DNA from: Candidatus Persebacteraceae bacterium Df01
GTDB taxonomy: Bacteria; Pseudomonadota; Gammaproteobacteria; Tethybacterales; Persebacteraceae
Direction: 5' to 3'
Length of the DNA: 64,000 nt
Assembly (NCBI GenBank): GCA_030386295.1
Contig: JANQAO010000001.1
Coordinates: forward strand, 199,546 to 263,545
The position numbers and the translations under genes are program-made. This document shows positions 8,625-17,740 of this stretch, piece by piece; position 1 is the stretch's first letter; each line of letters starts with the position of its first letter. Below the pieces are notes generated by a model. That model searched no databases, was not told the DNA's origin, and was given only the letters and a program-made list of their open reading frames with translations.

Positions 8625-9472
8625 GCAAGCTCCCTTTTCGCCGCATTGGGACAGCGTATCTCAATATTATCAATTAATCGTGTTTGCCCCAATGTTGCTG
8701 CCACTAGCAACACTATATCCCCACTTGCCGTCGATGTCAGTGTTGTCGCATTGCGACATTCCACATAATCTACAACAAAGCCGTCTGCTTGTAACTGTTG
8801 CCGTACCGTAGCTGCCGCTGTTGTCGGTTTTTCGCCAGCGGTAATAGCGGCAGCCGCCGTGCGTAGTGCATTCGGCAGCAAAACTGCTCGTTGTCGTTCG
8901 TCGGAGGTGAGATAGGCATTGCGCGAACTCATCGCTAGCCCATCGGCTTCGCGCAAGATGGGCATGGCAGCAATTTTTGTAGGAAAATTTAATTGCGCCA
9001 CCATCAATTGAACAAGGAATAATTGTTGAAAATCTTTTTTGCCAAAAATGGCTGTTTGTGGGCGCACACAATTCAACAATTTACAAACCACCGTTGCTAC
9101 TCCCTGAAAAAAACCGGGGCGTGAGCGACCGCATAATTCATCTGCTAGCGGCGGCAGGGTTATTGTGACTGTTTGCGGTAGCGGATACAATTCAGCGTCA
9201 TTGGGCGCGAACACAATATCGGCAATGTTTTCTAGTCGTGCGCAGTCGGCTTCTAACTCACGCGGATAAGTGGAAAAATCTTCGTGTGGACCAAATTGCA
9301 GCGGATTAACATAAACACTGACTACATTGATATCGGCTAGTTGACGGCCGTGGCGCACCAACGACAAATGCCCTTCATGCAACGCGCCCATGGTGGGTGT
9401 AAGTGCCACGTGTTTGTTTTCTGGCAGCATCGCGCGTAATTCGTTTACACTGTGCACGATAACGGGCAACAT
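8621..9472 (-). CDS. panC: Pantothenate synthetase (pantoate-beta-alanine ligase)
   Basis: PanC joins pantoate and beta-alanine with ATP to make pantothenate. The 283-residue protein matches family length and shows TPTMGALHEGHLSLV (residues 25-39, the nucleotide-binding HxGH-like motif), NPLQFGPHEDFSTYPR and FGKKDFQQL. It follows panB by 15 bp and overlaps the HIT gene by 4 bp, completing a pantothenate operon. Confidence 0.95.
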   Translation of the reverse strand: MLPVIVHSVNELRAMLPENKHVALTPTMGALHEGHLSLVRHGRQLADINVVSVYVNPLQFGPHEDFSTYPRELEADCARLENIADIVFAPNDAELYPLPQTVTITLPPLADELCGRSRPGFFQGVATVVCKLLNCVRPQTAIFGKKDFQQLFLVQLMVAQLNFPTKIAAMPILREADGLAMSSRNAYLTSDERQRAVLLPNALRTAAAAITAGEKPTTAAATVRQQLQADGFVVDYVECRNATTLTSTASGDIVLLVAATLGQTRLIDNIEIRCPNAAKRELA

Positions 9473-9487
9473 AACAGTTAAAGACAG

Positions 9488-10279
9488 TTAAAAAGCGTTT
9501 TCGGCGGCGGGGAAATCACCGTTTTTGACTGCCTGCACATATGCGATGAGCGCATCTTGCACGCTCTCTGCATCCGCCATAAAATTTTTAACAAACCGTT
9601 TGCGGGCGCCGGCAGATAATCCCAGCATATCGTGTAATACCAGTACTTGTCCGTCACAATCGCGGCCGCTGCCTATGCCGATAGTGGGTGGTTGCAAATG
9701 TGTGCTCAATTCTGCCGCTAGTACTGCAGGAATCATTTCCAACACCATCGTTACCGCGCCGGCTTGTTCCATACTGAGCGCATCTTCTCGCACTGCCGTT
9801 GCCGTGTCGCCGCGTCCCTGAACTTTGTAGCCTCCTTGGGCTCGTACCCACTGCGGCAGCAATCCCACATGGGCGCACACTGGAATACCTCGTTCGGTCA
9901 AAAAACGCACTGTGGGTGCCATTGTTAAGCCGCCTTCTATCTTGATAATGGATGCGCCTGCTGCCATTAATTTAACAGCATTGGCAAAAGCACGTTCTGG
10001 TGAAATTTGAAAAGTGCCAAACGGCATGTCACCGATAATGACTGCATCTGGCGCACCGGAGCGTACACAACGTACGTGATAAGCCACGTCGGAAAGCCGT
10101 ACTGCCAGCGTATCTGGCGCGCCCTGCAATACCATGCCTAACGAATCACCTACCAACAAAGCATCTGCACCGGCTTCCGTCAGCAGGTGGGCAAATGTGG
10201 CATCGTATGCCGTCAGCACGGCTATTTTTTCGCCGGCGCTTTTTAATTTGAGAAATTTAGAAAAAGCATTGTGTTGCAT
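9488..10279 (-). CDS. panB: 3-methyl-2-oxobutanoate hydroxymethyltransferase
   Basis: PanB transfers a hydroxymethyl group from methylene-tetrahydrofolate to 2-oxoisovalerate, the first step to pantothenate. The 263-residue protein has the family blocks VLTAYDATFAHLL, VGDSLGMVLQG and IKIEGG with the metal and substrate ligands. An in-frame ATG at 10315 would add 12 residues, but MQHNAFSKF at 10279 is chosen because a good promoter ends 7 bp before it. It leads the panB-panC-HIT operon and is divergent from ppsA. Confidence 0.94.
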   Translation of the reverse strand: MQHNAFSKFLKLKSAGEKIAVLTAYDATFAHLLTEAGADALLVGDSLGMVLQGAPDTLAVRLSDVAYHVRCVRSGAPDAVIIGDMPFGTFQISPERAFANAVKLMAAGASIIKIEGGLTMAPTVRFLTERGIPVCAHVGLLPQWVRAQGGYKVQGRGDTATAVREDALSMEQAGAVTMVLEMIPAVLAAELSTHLQPPTIGIGSGRDCDGQVLVLHDMLGLSAGARKRFVKNFMADAESVQDALIAYVQAVKNGDFPAAENAF

Positions 10280-10286
10280 TGCGAAA

Positions 10287-10315
10287 ATTCTAATCCAAAA
10301 GAGTTTTTGTGCCAA
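10287..10315 (-). promoter_or_regulatory. Putative leaderless panB promoter
   Basis: On the minus strand TTGGCA (10310-10315), exactly 17 bp and TAGAAT (10287-10292) lie 7 bp before the panB ATG. The spacing places the predicted transcription start at the start codon. There is no Shine-Dalgarno. Confidence 0.55.
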
Positions 10316-10365
10316 ACGACAGCAATATAAAGGCTCCGCATAGGATAGAATTAGAAATTTTAATA

Positions 10366-12729
10366 ATGACTTTCACAAACGACAACACCGTGCCTCTGTC
10401 TGCGCTTAGCATGAAAGACGTGCCGCATGTGGGTGGAAAAAATGCTTCACTGGGCGAATTGATTGGCGCGCTGTCTTCTGCGGGTGTGCGAGTGCCGGAC
10501 GGTTTTGCCACAACCTCCTCTGCCTATCGGCGTTTTTTGCGTCAGGGGGGGCTGGATGAAAAAATACAAAACGCTATTACGGCACTGGACGTGAATGATA
10601 CTCGGGCGTTGTCGCAAACCGCCGGAGAAATCCGTGAGTGGGTTGCGCAAGCCCCTCTGCCATCGGATTTGGAAAGCGATATCCGCGCTGCTTACCGGCA
10701 AATGGAAAACGGTACCGCTGCCGTTGCCGTGCGCTCATCGGCTACGGCGGAAGACATGCCGGACGCTTCTTTTGCTGGTCAGCAGGAAACTTTTTTAAAT
10801 ATTTGTGGTGAAGACGCAGTGATTGACGCCGTTCGTCTGGTGTTTGCTTCGCTATTCACCGACCGCGCTGTTTCTTATCGCCATCACCAAGGGTATGACA
10901 AACAGGATGTCGCTTTGTCGGTTGCCGTGCAGCGTATGGTACGTAGTGACTTGGCTGCCAGCGGGGTAATGTTTACGTTGGATACTGAGTCCGGTTTTGA
11001 AGAGGTAGTGTTTATTACCGGTGCTTATGGGTTAGGAGAAAACGTAGTGCAAGGGAGCGTTAATCCAGATGAGTTTTATGTGTACAAGCCTTCTTTGCGT
11101 ACTGGAAAAAATGCCATTATTCGCCGTCAGTTGGGTGACAAAGCCGACAAACTGTTGTTTGGTGATAGTACTTGTGTTGGTGGGTCAGTAAAAAACGTGC
11201 GTGTGGAAGAAGCTGCCCGTCGTCGTTTTTGTATCACCGATGATGATGTGAACACCTTGGCGCGTTATGCTATGGCCATTGAAGCGCATTATGGTCGTCA
11301 TATGGATATTGAGTGGGCCAAGGACGGCGTCAGCGGCGACATTTTTATTGTCCAAGCACGCCCTGAAACCGTGAAATCGCGGGCAACAGTAACAACAATT
11401 AGTCGTTACCGCATTCTCACCAAAGGCGCGGCGCTTGCCGAGGGTCGGGCGATTGGTCAAAAAATTGGTGTTGGTACCGCGCGCATTGTTGCCGGTACTG
11501 CTGACATGCATCGCGTTGAAGCAGGAGACGTGTTGATAGCTGACATGACCGACCCGGACTGGGAGCCGGTCATGAAACGTGCGGCGGGGATTGTCACGCG
11601 GCGTGGAGGGCGCACCTGTCATGCGGCTATTATTGCCCGTGAGTTAGGAGTTCCAGCGATTGTCGGTTGCGGTGACACACTCGCCGGCATTGCCGACGGA
11701 GGTGCTGTGAGCGTGTCTTGTGCCGAAGGTGACACTGGTCACGTATACGAGGGTGAAACGAAGTTTGTGATTGATGAATTTGCTTCTGACAGTGGCGCGC
11801 AGTTGCCCATTAAATTACAAATTAATGTTGCTAACCCTGACTTGGCTTTTGAATTTTCACGCTTGCCTACCGACGGCGTGGGGTTGGCGCGATTGGAATT
11901 TATCATCGCCCGTACTATTGGTTTTCATCCCCGTTGCGCATTGGAATATACCGAGCTTCCCGCTGATTTGCGTCAGGAAGTGCGAAAGCTGGCTGTCGGT
12001 TATGATAGTCCACGCGATTGCTATGTAGGTAAAATTGCCGAAGGTGTTGCCACGATTGCTGCCGCATTTCATCCGCGTCCGGTAGTAGTGCGGTTATCCG
12101 ATTTTAAATCTAACGAATATGCTGGGTTGGTTGGTGGACGACGATTTGAGCCAATAGAGGAAAACCCTATGATCGGTTTCCGTGGCGCCGCCCGTTATGT
12201 GGATGCTTCTTTTGCCGATTGTTTTGCGTTGGAATGTGAGGCCATGCAACGAGTGCGCGAAGATATGGGTATTGACAACATATGGTTGATGGTGCCTTTT
12301 GTGCGCACCGTCAACGAAGCCGAAGCGGTGGTACAAAAAATGCGGACTTTGGGTATTAGCCGTGATGATTGGAAAATCATTATGATGTGTGAAGTGCCTG
12401 CCAATGCATTATTGGCCGAACAATTTTTAGATCATTTTGATGGGTTTTCCATTGGTTCTAACGACCTGACTCAGCTTACATTGGCGTTGGATCGAGATTC
12501 TGAACTGGTATCTGGTATTTTTGATGAACGAAATTTAGCGGTTAAAATGATGATTTCTCGTGCTATTCAAGCTTGTCGGGAACAAAATAAATATGTGGGT
12601 ATTTGTGGCCAAGCGCCGTCCGATTATCCCGATTTTGCTAAGTGGTTGATGGAAGAAGGTATTTCCGCCATTTCGCTCAATCCAGATAGCGTGATAGAAG
12701 CGCGGATTCACTTAGCCTCAAAAAGTTGA
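10366..12729 (+). CDS. ppsA: Phosphoenolpyruvate synthase
   Basis: PpsA makes PEP from pyruvate and ATP (products AMP and phosphate), a gluconeogenic entry point. From the ATG at 10366 it is 787 residues, typical for the family. It has an N-terminal ATP-grasp domain (VGGKNASLGEL, AVRSSATAEDMP, SFAGQQETFLN), the phosphohistidine domain with GGRTCHAAIIARELG, and a PEP-binding TIM barrel with SIGSNDLTQLTL. An in-frame ATG at 10309 would overlap panB's promoter and is less likely. With acs and malate synthase in the window it fits growth on C2/C3 substrates. Confidence 0.94.
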   Translation: MTFTNDNTVPLSALSMKDVPHVGGKNASLGELIGALSSAGVRVPDGFATTSSAYRRFLRQGGLDEKIQNAITALDVNDTRALSQTAGEIREWVAQAPLPSDLESDIRAAYRQMENGTAAVAVRSSATAEDMPDASFAGQQETFLNICGEDAVIDAVRLVFASLFTDRAVSYRHHQGYDKQDVALSVAVQRMVRSDLAASGVMFTLDTESGFEEVVFITGAYGLGENVVQGSVNPDEFYVYKPSLRTGKNAIIRRQLGDKADKLLFGDSTCVGGSVKNVRVEEAARRRFCITDDDVNTLARYAMAIEAHYGRHMDIEWAKDGVSGDIFIVQARPETVKSRATVTTISRYRILTKGAALAEGRAIGQKIGVGTARIVAGTADMHRVEAGDVLIADMTDPDWEPVMKRAAGIVTRRGGRTCHAAIIARELGVPAIVGCGDTLAGIADGGAVSVSCAEGDTGHVYEGETKFVIDEFASDSGAQLPIKLQINVANPDLAFEFSRLPTDGVGLARLEFIIARTIGFHPRCALEYTELPADLRQEVRKLAVGYDSPRDCYVGKIAEGVATIAAAFHPRPVVVRLSDFKSNEYAGLVGGRRFEPIEENPMIGFRGAARYVDASFADCFALECEAMQRVREDMGIDNIWLMVPFVRTVNEAEAVVQKMRTLGISRDDWKIIMMCEVPANALLAEQFLDHFDGFSIGSNDLTQLTLALDRDSELVSGIFDERNLAVKMMISRAIQACREQNKYVGICGQAPSDYPDFAKWLMEEGISAISLNPDSVIEARIHLASKS

Positions 12730-12781
12730 TAAAAGTGAGATAATTCTAATGATAGGGTTATGAAAAAACAGGACAATAACA

Positions 12782-13714
12782 ATGAAATTTTTTATTAAGT
12801 TTATTGCCACAATATTGATTGTGGTAGGTGCTTGGCTGAGTGTTATCGGTTATTCCTATCGGGCGGAAGAAGCTAGTCACCGTGAGTTTGCCGTGCCAAT
12901 GTCACAGCCACTGGTCAATATAGCCAGAAACCTGCCTGCCGCGACAAAAGACTCGTTTTTATTTTCGCAATATGGGTTGTTACCATTGTTTGGTGGTATT
13001 GGCGGGGTACTTATTTTTATCAGTGTTCTTCTTTCCAATATTGCTAATCGTGAGAAAAAATCAATTCTTTCTGAATTGTCAAAGAAAGACACTCGGATTA
13101 AATTGCCTTCATCAGCACAGGGAGCCGAAACGGTTTCAGCTCCTAATAGTGACGTAGTAGCTGATAACACGGAGGAAGAAAATTTTGCCAATGACGATTC
13201 TTCCATGCCCAATCAATCAGAAGGACTCTCTGATGACATTAAAACATATGGCAATTTTGAAGATTTGCTTGACATTAACACGCTGGTTTCCTTGTCACAA
13301 AGCCATCTTGGACAAGAAGAATGCCAGCGCATAATGCAGATGTTTCGCCCTGACTTGTTGGAGCATAAAGAAATTTTGAGCGAAGAAAGCCTTCATGAAA
13401 TTACCAAGAGAATTCTAGAATCTGTTATTCTTCGCCATCGGCGGCAAGAAAAAGACATTACGTCGGACCAATTTCGTATACAAGATCGACGGTTGAGCGA
13501 GATAGAGAAAGGAACGGTAGTCCGCCGTTATTTTCCGCGCGATAAAGATATTTCCCCCGAAGCAAAAAAACATGTAGGAAAGGTGTACGACTTTAATATG
13601 CAATCAGAAATTCAGCAAAATTATCTCAGCGAAGCGGATGATTGGATTGATATTTCTTTACGTAATGCCAAGCAAGTGCTGTCTATGTCGATTGACGAGG
13701 ACAGCTCCTCTTAA
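12782..13714 (+). CDS. Unrecognised two-TM membrane protein
   Basis: I do not recognise this 310-residue protein. It has two hydrophobic segments (about residues 5-25 and 65-87), a low-complexity acidic linker (about 105-160, rich in Asp, Glu, Ser and Asn), and a charged helical C-terminal region (about 165-305). Topology suggests a short loop between the segments and a large soluble tail. It lies between ppsA and gpsA with 52-bp and ~5-bp gaps, so it is probably cotranscribed with gpsA-plsC; a role in envelope or lipid processes is only a guess. Confidence 0.75.
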   Translation: MKFFIKFIATILIVVGAWLSVIGYSYRAEEASHREFAVPMSQPLVNIARNLPAATKDSFLFSQYGLLPLFGGIGGVLIFISVLLSNIANREKKSILSELSKKDTRIKLPSSAQGAETVSAPNSDVVADNTEEENFANDDSSMPNQSEGLSDDIKTYGNFEDLLDINTLVSLSQSHLGQEECQRIMQMFRPDLLEHKEILSEESLHEITKRILESVILRHRRQEKDITSDQFRIQDRRLSEIEKGTVVRRYFPRDKDISPEAKKHVGKVYDFNMQSEIQQNYLSEADDWIDISLRNAKQVLSMSIDEDSSS

Positions 13715-13719
13715 AATTA

Positions 13720-14670
13720 TTGTCCGGCGGAGTGTCTTGCCGAATTGCCATTTTAGGGGCTGGTGCATGGGGAAGTGCGTTGGGGTACGCCATTCGGCAA
13801 GACAACGTCATTTGCTTTTGGGCCCGTAGCGATGCCGCTGCCAACAAGGCAGCAGAGCGGTTTGAGGCGCAATACACATCCGATATTGCGGATGCACTCA
13901 AAAATGCAGATCTCATTATTATTGCCGTTAGCACAGCGGGCTTTGGCAACATACTTACACAAATCAATTGCCACGCTCCCTCTTCGTGTCCGGTTATGTG
14001 GCTAACCAAAGGGTTTCTGCCCAATGGTGACCGCCTGCTACATGATGCTGCCGCCGAACAACTGAATGCTGGTGCATGTTTCGGAGCTATTAGCGGCCCT
14101 TCTTTTGCCGCGGATGTTGCCAAAGGGCGCCCCGCCGCATTGGCTTTGGCCGTAAACAAAACGAATATGTTGGAGCCAGTACAAAAAATGTTACACCGCA
14201 AAAAATTACGCTTGTATCCTACTGCTGATTTAGCGGGAGTTTGTGCCGGTGGTGCATTAAAAAACGTTATCGCCATTGCCGCTGGTGTCTGTGATGGAAT
14301 GAGTTTGGGAGCGAGTGCCCGCGCCGCGTTAATTACCCGCGGGCTACATGAAATGGTGATGCTGGGCACCGCATTAGGCGGAAATAGTGATACGTTGCAC
14401 GGTATTGCCGGTGTGGGAGATTTGTTGCTCACCTGCACTTCTGATTTGTCGCGTAATCGCCGTTTTGGATTAGCGCTGGGAGCTGAGAAAGAATTGCCCG
14501 CTAACACTTGTGAAGGAGTTAATGCCGCTGCAGCCGCCCGCCGTTGTGCTCGCCGTTGCGGTGTAGAATCACCGATTATTAACGCTGTTGATGATTTGTT
14601 GCAGGGAGTTTTGTCACCGTCAGAGGCGATGAATAAATTGCTTGCTCGGCCGCCGCAATTTCCTGTTTGA
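13720..14670 (+). CDS. gpsA: Glycerol-3-phosphate dehydrogenase (NAD(P)+)
   Basis: GpsA reduces dihydroxyacetone phosphate to sn-glycerol-3-phosphate for phospholipid synthesis. The Rossmann motif ILGAGAWGSALG lies near the N-terminus, with WLTKGF, ISGPSFAADVAKG and the substrate Lys in GALKNVIAIAAG. No ATG precedes the Rossmann fold: the start is TTG at 13720 (316 aa) or GTG at 13732 (312 aa), and the sequence does not decide. The stop TGA shares its A with the plsC ATG (TGATG), so the pair is coupled. Confidence 0.93.
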   Translation: MSGGVSCRIAILGAGAWGSALGYAIRQDNVICFWARSDAAANKAAERFEAQYTSDIADALKNADLIIIAVSTAGFGNILTQINCHAPSSCPVMWLTKGFLPNGDRLLHDAAAEQLNAGACFGAISGPSFAADVAKGRPAALALAVNKTNMLEPVQKMLHRKKLRLYPTADLAGVCAGGALKNVIAIAAGVCDGMSLGASARAALITRGLHEMVMLGTALGGNSDTLHGIAGVGDLLLTCTSDLSRNRRFGLALGAEKELPANTCEGVNAAAAARRCARRCGVESPIINAVDDLLQGVLSPSEAMNKLLARPPQFPV

Positions 14671-15380
14671 TGCGTCCCATAGGTTCCATATTGCTTGCAT
14701 TATGGCTTGCGCTGATTACGCCTTTTTTTTCTTTGCTGGCGATCATTATTACTTTTCTACCAGCACATCGCCGTTATGCGCTTATTTCTCAATGGTCATA
14801 TTTGGTAATAAAGGCGGCACGGTTGTGTTGTGGCATCCGCTATCGTGTTATCGGGTTGCAAAATCTACCGCCGCAACCTTGTGTGTTATTGTCACGACAC
14901 GAATCTACATGGGAAACTATTGCTTACCAAGCTATTTTTCCGCCACAGGTGATGGTATTAAAAAAAGAATTGTTGCGTATTCCATTTTTTGGTTGGGGAT
15001 TAGCTCGTATGAGTCCTATCGCTATTGACCGTGGGAGTGGACGTCGTGCTTTGCGGCAAGTGGAAGAACAGGGGCGAGAGCGATTAGCTGCGGGATTTTA
15101 TGTGGTGATTTTTCCTGAAGGTACTCGCATGGCTCCTGGTGCACAGCGTGAATATCAATCCGGTGGTGCGTGGTTAGCAAAAAAAACAGGAACCCAAGTA
15201 GTACCAGTGGCGGTGAACAGCGGTTACTGTTGGCCCAAGCATTCTTTTTTCAAGCGTTCTGGCCTTATTACCGTGCGTATTGGGACAGCTTTTAGCACGG
15301 CGGATTTATCGGTGACCGATATTAATATGAAAGTTAATCAATGGATAGAGTCGCAATCTGATAAAGATGAAAAGGGCTGA
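14670..15380 (+). CDS. plsC: 1-acylglycerol-3-phosphate O-acyltransferase
   Basis: PlsC acylates lysophosphatidic acid to phosphatidic acid at the inner membrane. The 236-residue protein begins with a hydrophobic helix (about residues 5-30), then the acyltransferase motif SRHESTWET (H-x4-E, the form common in this branch instead of H-x4-D) and [10 protein letters not shown]. It directly follows gpsA, which supplies the glycerol-3-phosphate backbone. The start is the ATG at 14670, sharing one base with the gpsA stop. Confidence 0.92.
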   Translation: MRPIGSILLALWLALITPFFSLLAIIITFLPAHRRYALISQWSYLVIKAARLCCGIRYRVIGLQNLPPQPCVLLSRHESTWETIAYQAIFPPQVMVLKKELLRIPFFGWGLARMSPIAIDRGSGRRALRQVEEQGRERLAAGFYVVIFPEGTRMAPGAQREYQSGGAWLAKKTGTQVVPVAVNSGYCWPKHSFFKRSGLITVRIGTAFSTADLSVTDINMKVNQWIESQSDKDEKG

Positions 15381-15408
15381 TAAAATCGGCTTTTCAAGGA
15401 ATATTATT

Positions 15409-15732
15409 ATGACTTACATTGTGTTGGAAAAATGCATCAAATGCAAATATACTGATTGTGTGGAAGTTTGTCCGGTAGACTGCTTCCATGAAGGGCCAAA
15501 TATGTTGGCTATTGACCCAGAAGAATGTATTGATTGCTCTTTGTGTGTGCCCGAGTGCCCAGTCAATGCGATTGTTGCCGAAGATGACGTGCCAGCGGGA
15601 CAAGAAAATATGCTGGAGCTTAATCGAGAATTAGCCGCACAGTGGCCTGAAATTGTAGAGCGCAAAGATCCGCCGGTAGACGCCGACGATTGGAAAGAGA
15701 CTGACGGCAAACTTAAATATTTGGAGCGTTAG
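15409..15732 (+). CDS. fdxA: Seven-iron ferredoxin FdxA
   Basis: A 107-residue ferredoxin that should carry one [3Fe-4S] and one [4Fe-4S] cluster. The Cys pattern is [14 protein letters not shown] at the N-terminus and [12 protein letters not shown] about 25 residues later, followed by the acidic C-terminal extension typical of the FdxA family ([11 protein letters not shown]). It is a low-potential electron carrier; the partner is not shown. The ATG at 15409 has CAAGGA upstream, favouring it over an in-frame start at 15367 inside plsC. Confidence 0.93.
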   Translation: MTYIVLEKCIKCKYTDCVEVCPVDCFHEGPNMLAIDPEECIDCSLCVPECPVNAIVAEDDVPAGQENMLELNRELAAQWPEIVERKDPPVDADDWKETDGKLKYLER

Positions 15733-15768
15733 GGCGTTGCCTGTCGCTTTTTTACACGGAAACATGGA

Positions 15769-17010
15769 ATGACAACGGCAGACGCTTCATCATCTGGCGC
15801 GCTGGCACAATTGTTGCGTGGTGCTGAAGAGTGCTTGCCTCAAGGAGAATTACAAAAAAAGCTTGCTTCTGGACGCTCACTACGCGTAAAAGTCGGATTT
15901 GATCCTACCAGCCCCGATTTGCATTTGGGGCATACCGTGCTGATGCAAAAAATGCGTCATTTTCAAGAACTAGGCCATACGGTAATTTTTCTTATTGGCG
16001 ATTTTACCGCCATGATTGGAGATCCCAGTGGGCGCAATACTACTCGTCCATCGCTATCGCGCCAGGAAATTGAAAAAAACGCTACTACCTACACCGAACA
16101 GGCTTTTAAGATATTGGATCGTGATAAAACTGAAATTCGCCGCAATTCCGAATGGTTTTCGCCTATGGATGCGGCTGACTTGATTCGTTTGGCTTCCTGT
16201 CATACGGTGGCGCGTATGATGGAGCGTGATGATTTTTCTGAACGGTATCGCCAACGTCAGTCCATCGCTATTCATGAATTTTTGTATCCGCTGGTGCAAG
16301 GATACGACTCGGTTGCTCTCAACGCCGATATGGAATTGGGTGGAACGGACCAGAAATTTAACCTATTAGTGGGGCGCGATCTACAGCGGCAGCAAAAACA
16401 AGAAGGCCAATGCATACTAACTATGCCGTTGCTGGAAGGCGTGGACGGCGTACGTAAAATGTCAAAAAGTTACGGTAACCACATTGGCGTTAATGAGCCG
16501 GTGAGTGAGATTTATGGCAAGGTCATGTCCATATCGGACGTGCTGATGTGGCGCTATTATGAATTGTTGTCCGCTGCTACCGCTGAAGATATTTTGCAAA
16601 TGCGTAACAAGGTAGCCGCCGGTGAAAACCCCGTTGTTTATAAGAAGGCGCTGGCGCTTGAGATAGCCGGACGCTATCAAGGTGCGAATGCGGCGGATGC
16701 GGCGGCGGCACAATTTCAGCAGCAATTTGTTCGTAGCGAAGCGCCTGATGACATGCCGGAAGCAACTCTTGAAGTTTCATCCAGTGGCGCACCGTTGTTT
16801 TACGTGCTCAAAGCGGCACAACTGATTGACTCTTCTTCTGCTGCCAAACGGTTGATTTTGCAAGGCGGGGTTAAAATTAACGGTTGTGCGGTGACCGATC
16901 CAAACTATGCCATGTTGCCAGGGCAAAAAGTGGTGCAAGCAGGCAAACGTCGTTTTATGCGTCTTTGTATCGTTACAAAATTGGAGACGGATGTTTCTTC
17001 AACAGAATAA
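15769..17010 (+). CDS. tyrS: Tyrosyl-tRNA synthetase
   Basis: TyrRS charges tRNA-Tyr. The 413-residue class I synthetase has the HIGH-type motif as HLGH (in [11 protein letters not shown]), the signature [12 protein letters not shown] (KMSKS form) and a C-terminal S4-like RNA-binding domain (about residues 345-405). It belongs to the KMSKS-type TyrRS branch rather than the KFGKT branch of E. coli TyrS. It stands between fdxA and the grpE operon. Confidence 0.94.
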   Translation: MTTADASSSGALAQLLRGAEECLPQGELQKKLASGRSLRVKVGFDPTSPDLHLGHTVLMQKMRHFQELGHTVIFLIGDFTAMIGDPSGRNTTRPSLSRQEIEKNATTYTEQAFKILDRDKTEIRRNSEWFSPMDAADLIRLASCHTVARMMERDDFSERYRQRQSIAIHEFLYPLVQGYDSVALNADMELGGTDQKFNLLVGRDLQRQQKQEGQCILTMPLLEGVDGVRKMSKSYGNHIGVNEPVSEIYGKVMSISDVLMWRYYELLSAATAEDILQMRNKVAAGENPVVYKKALALEIAGRYQGANAADAAAAQFQQQFVRSEAPDDMPEATLEVSSSGAPLFYVLKAAQLIDSSSAAKRLILQGGVKINGCAVTDPNYAMLPGQKVVQAGKRRFMRLCIVTKLETDVSSTE

Positions 17011-17066
17011 TTACGCGGTTAATTATTCTCGAGTAGGTTGTGTTTTTGATATAAAAAATTTTAGGC

Positions 17067-17095
17067 ATTGAAAAAAAAATAAGTGATCCTATATA
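17067..17095 (+). promoter_or_regulatory. Sigma-32-like heat-shock promoter for grpE-dnaK-dnaJ
   Basis: ATTGAAA (17067-17073), a 14-bp spacer and CCTATATA (17088-17095) resemble the sigma-32 consensus (CTTGAAA, 13-15 bp, CCCCATnT). It lies about 30 bp before the grpE start, and the -10 overlaps an ordinary TATATA-like stretch. The match is partial, but the heat-shock operon behind it makes it plausible. Confidence 0.5.
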
Positions 17096-17126
17096 GGAAT
17101 GGTAAGAAGAAATTAACGGAGTTTGC

Positions 17127-17717
17127 ATGCCTAAAAATAAGGATAAAACAAAAGATAACCTAGAAGCGGCAGAAGACGCGGTGCCGGCGGAAGATGTTGA
17201 TACTGCCGATACGGCTTCGCTTGAAGACGGACAGACAGCAACTAACAGTGAGCCGGACAAGCCCAAAAGCGATGCTGAAGAATTAGCTGAACTGCGCGAT
17301 CTTTATTTGCGCTCTGTTGCTGAAACAGAAAACCAACGCCGACGCGCTGAAGAAAAAATAGCTAACGCCAGAAAATTCGCAATTAGCGTTTTTGCGACAA
17401 GCATTTGCGATGTTTGTGATTGTCTAGAGTCTGCATCAACCGCTAAAGAAGATGGCATGCGTGAAGGGCTTGAACTGACTTTGCGTAAACTGACAGCGGC
17501 GATGGACACTAACGGTATTCGTCCTATTCGTCCTGACGAAGGTGCGTCATTTGACCCTAATTTGCACCAATCTGTTGGTTTTTCTCAAAACAGTGACTTG
17601 CCTCCGCAGACGGTGGCTACCGTAGTGCAAACTGGCTACACACTCAACGGGCGAGTCGTTCGCGCCGCTACGATTTTGTTAAATAAACCGCCGGAAGATA
17701 CTGGCGACAAATCATAA
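17127..17717 (+). CDS. grpE: Nucleotide exchange factor GrpE
   Basis: GrpE drives ADP release from DnaK. The 196-residue protein has an acidic, disordered N-terminus (about residues 1-50), a long coiled-coil helix (about 55-115, [21 protein letters not shown]) and the conserved C-terminal beta domain with [24 protein letters not shown] before the ATG is the Shine-Dalgarno. It is the first gene of grpE-dnaK-dnaJ. Confidence 0.95.
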   Translation: MPKNKDKTKDNLEAAEDAVPAEDVDTADTASLEDGQTATNSEPDKPKSDAEELAELRDLYLRSVAETENQRRRAEEKIANARKFAISVFATSICDVCDCLESASTAKEDGMREGLELTLRKLTAAMDTNGIRPIRPDEGASFDPNLHQSVGFSQNSDLPPQTVATVVQTGYTLNGRVVRAATILLNKPPEDTGDKS

Positions 17718-17740
17718 ATTTACACACTTGGAGATATATT

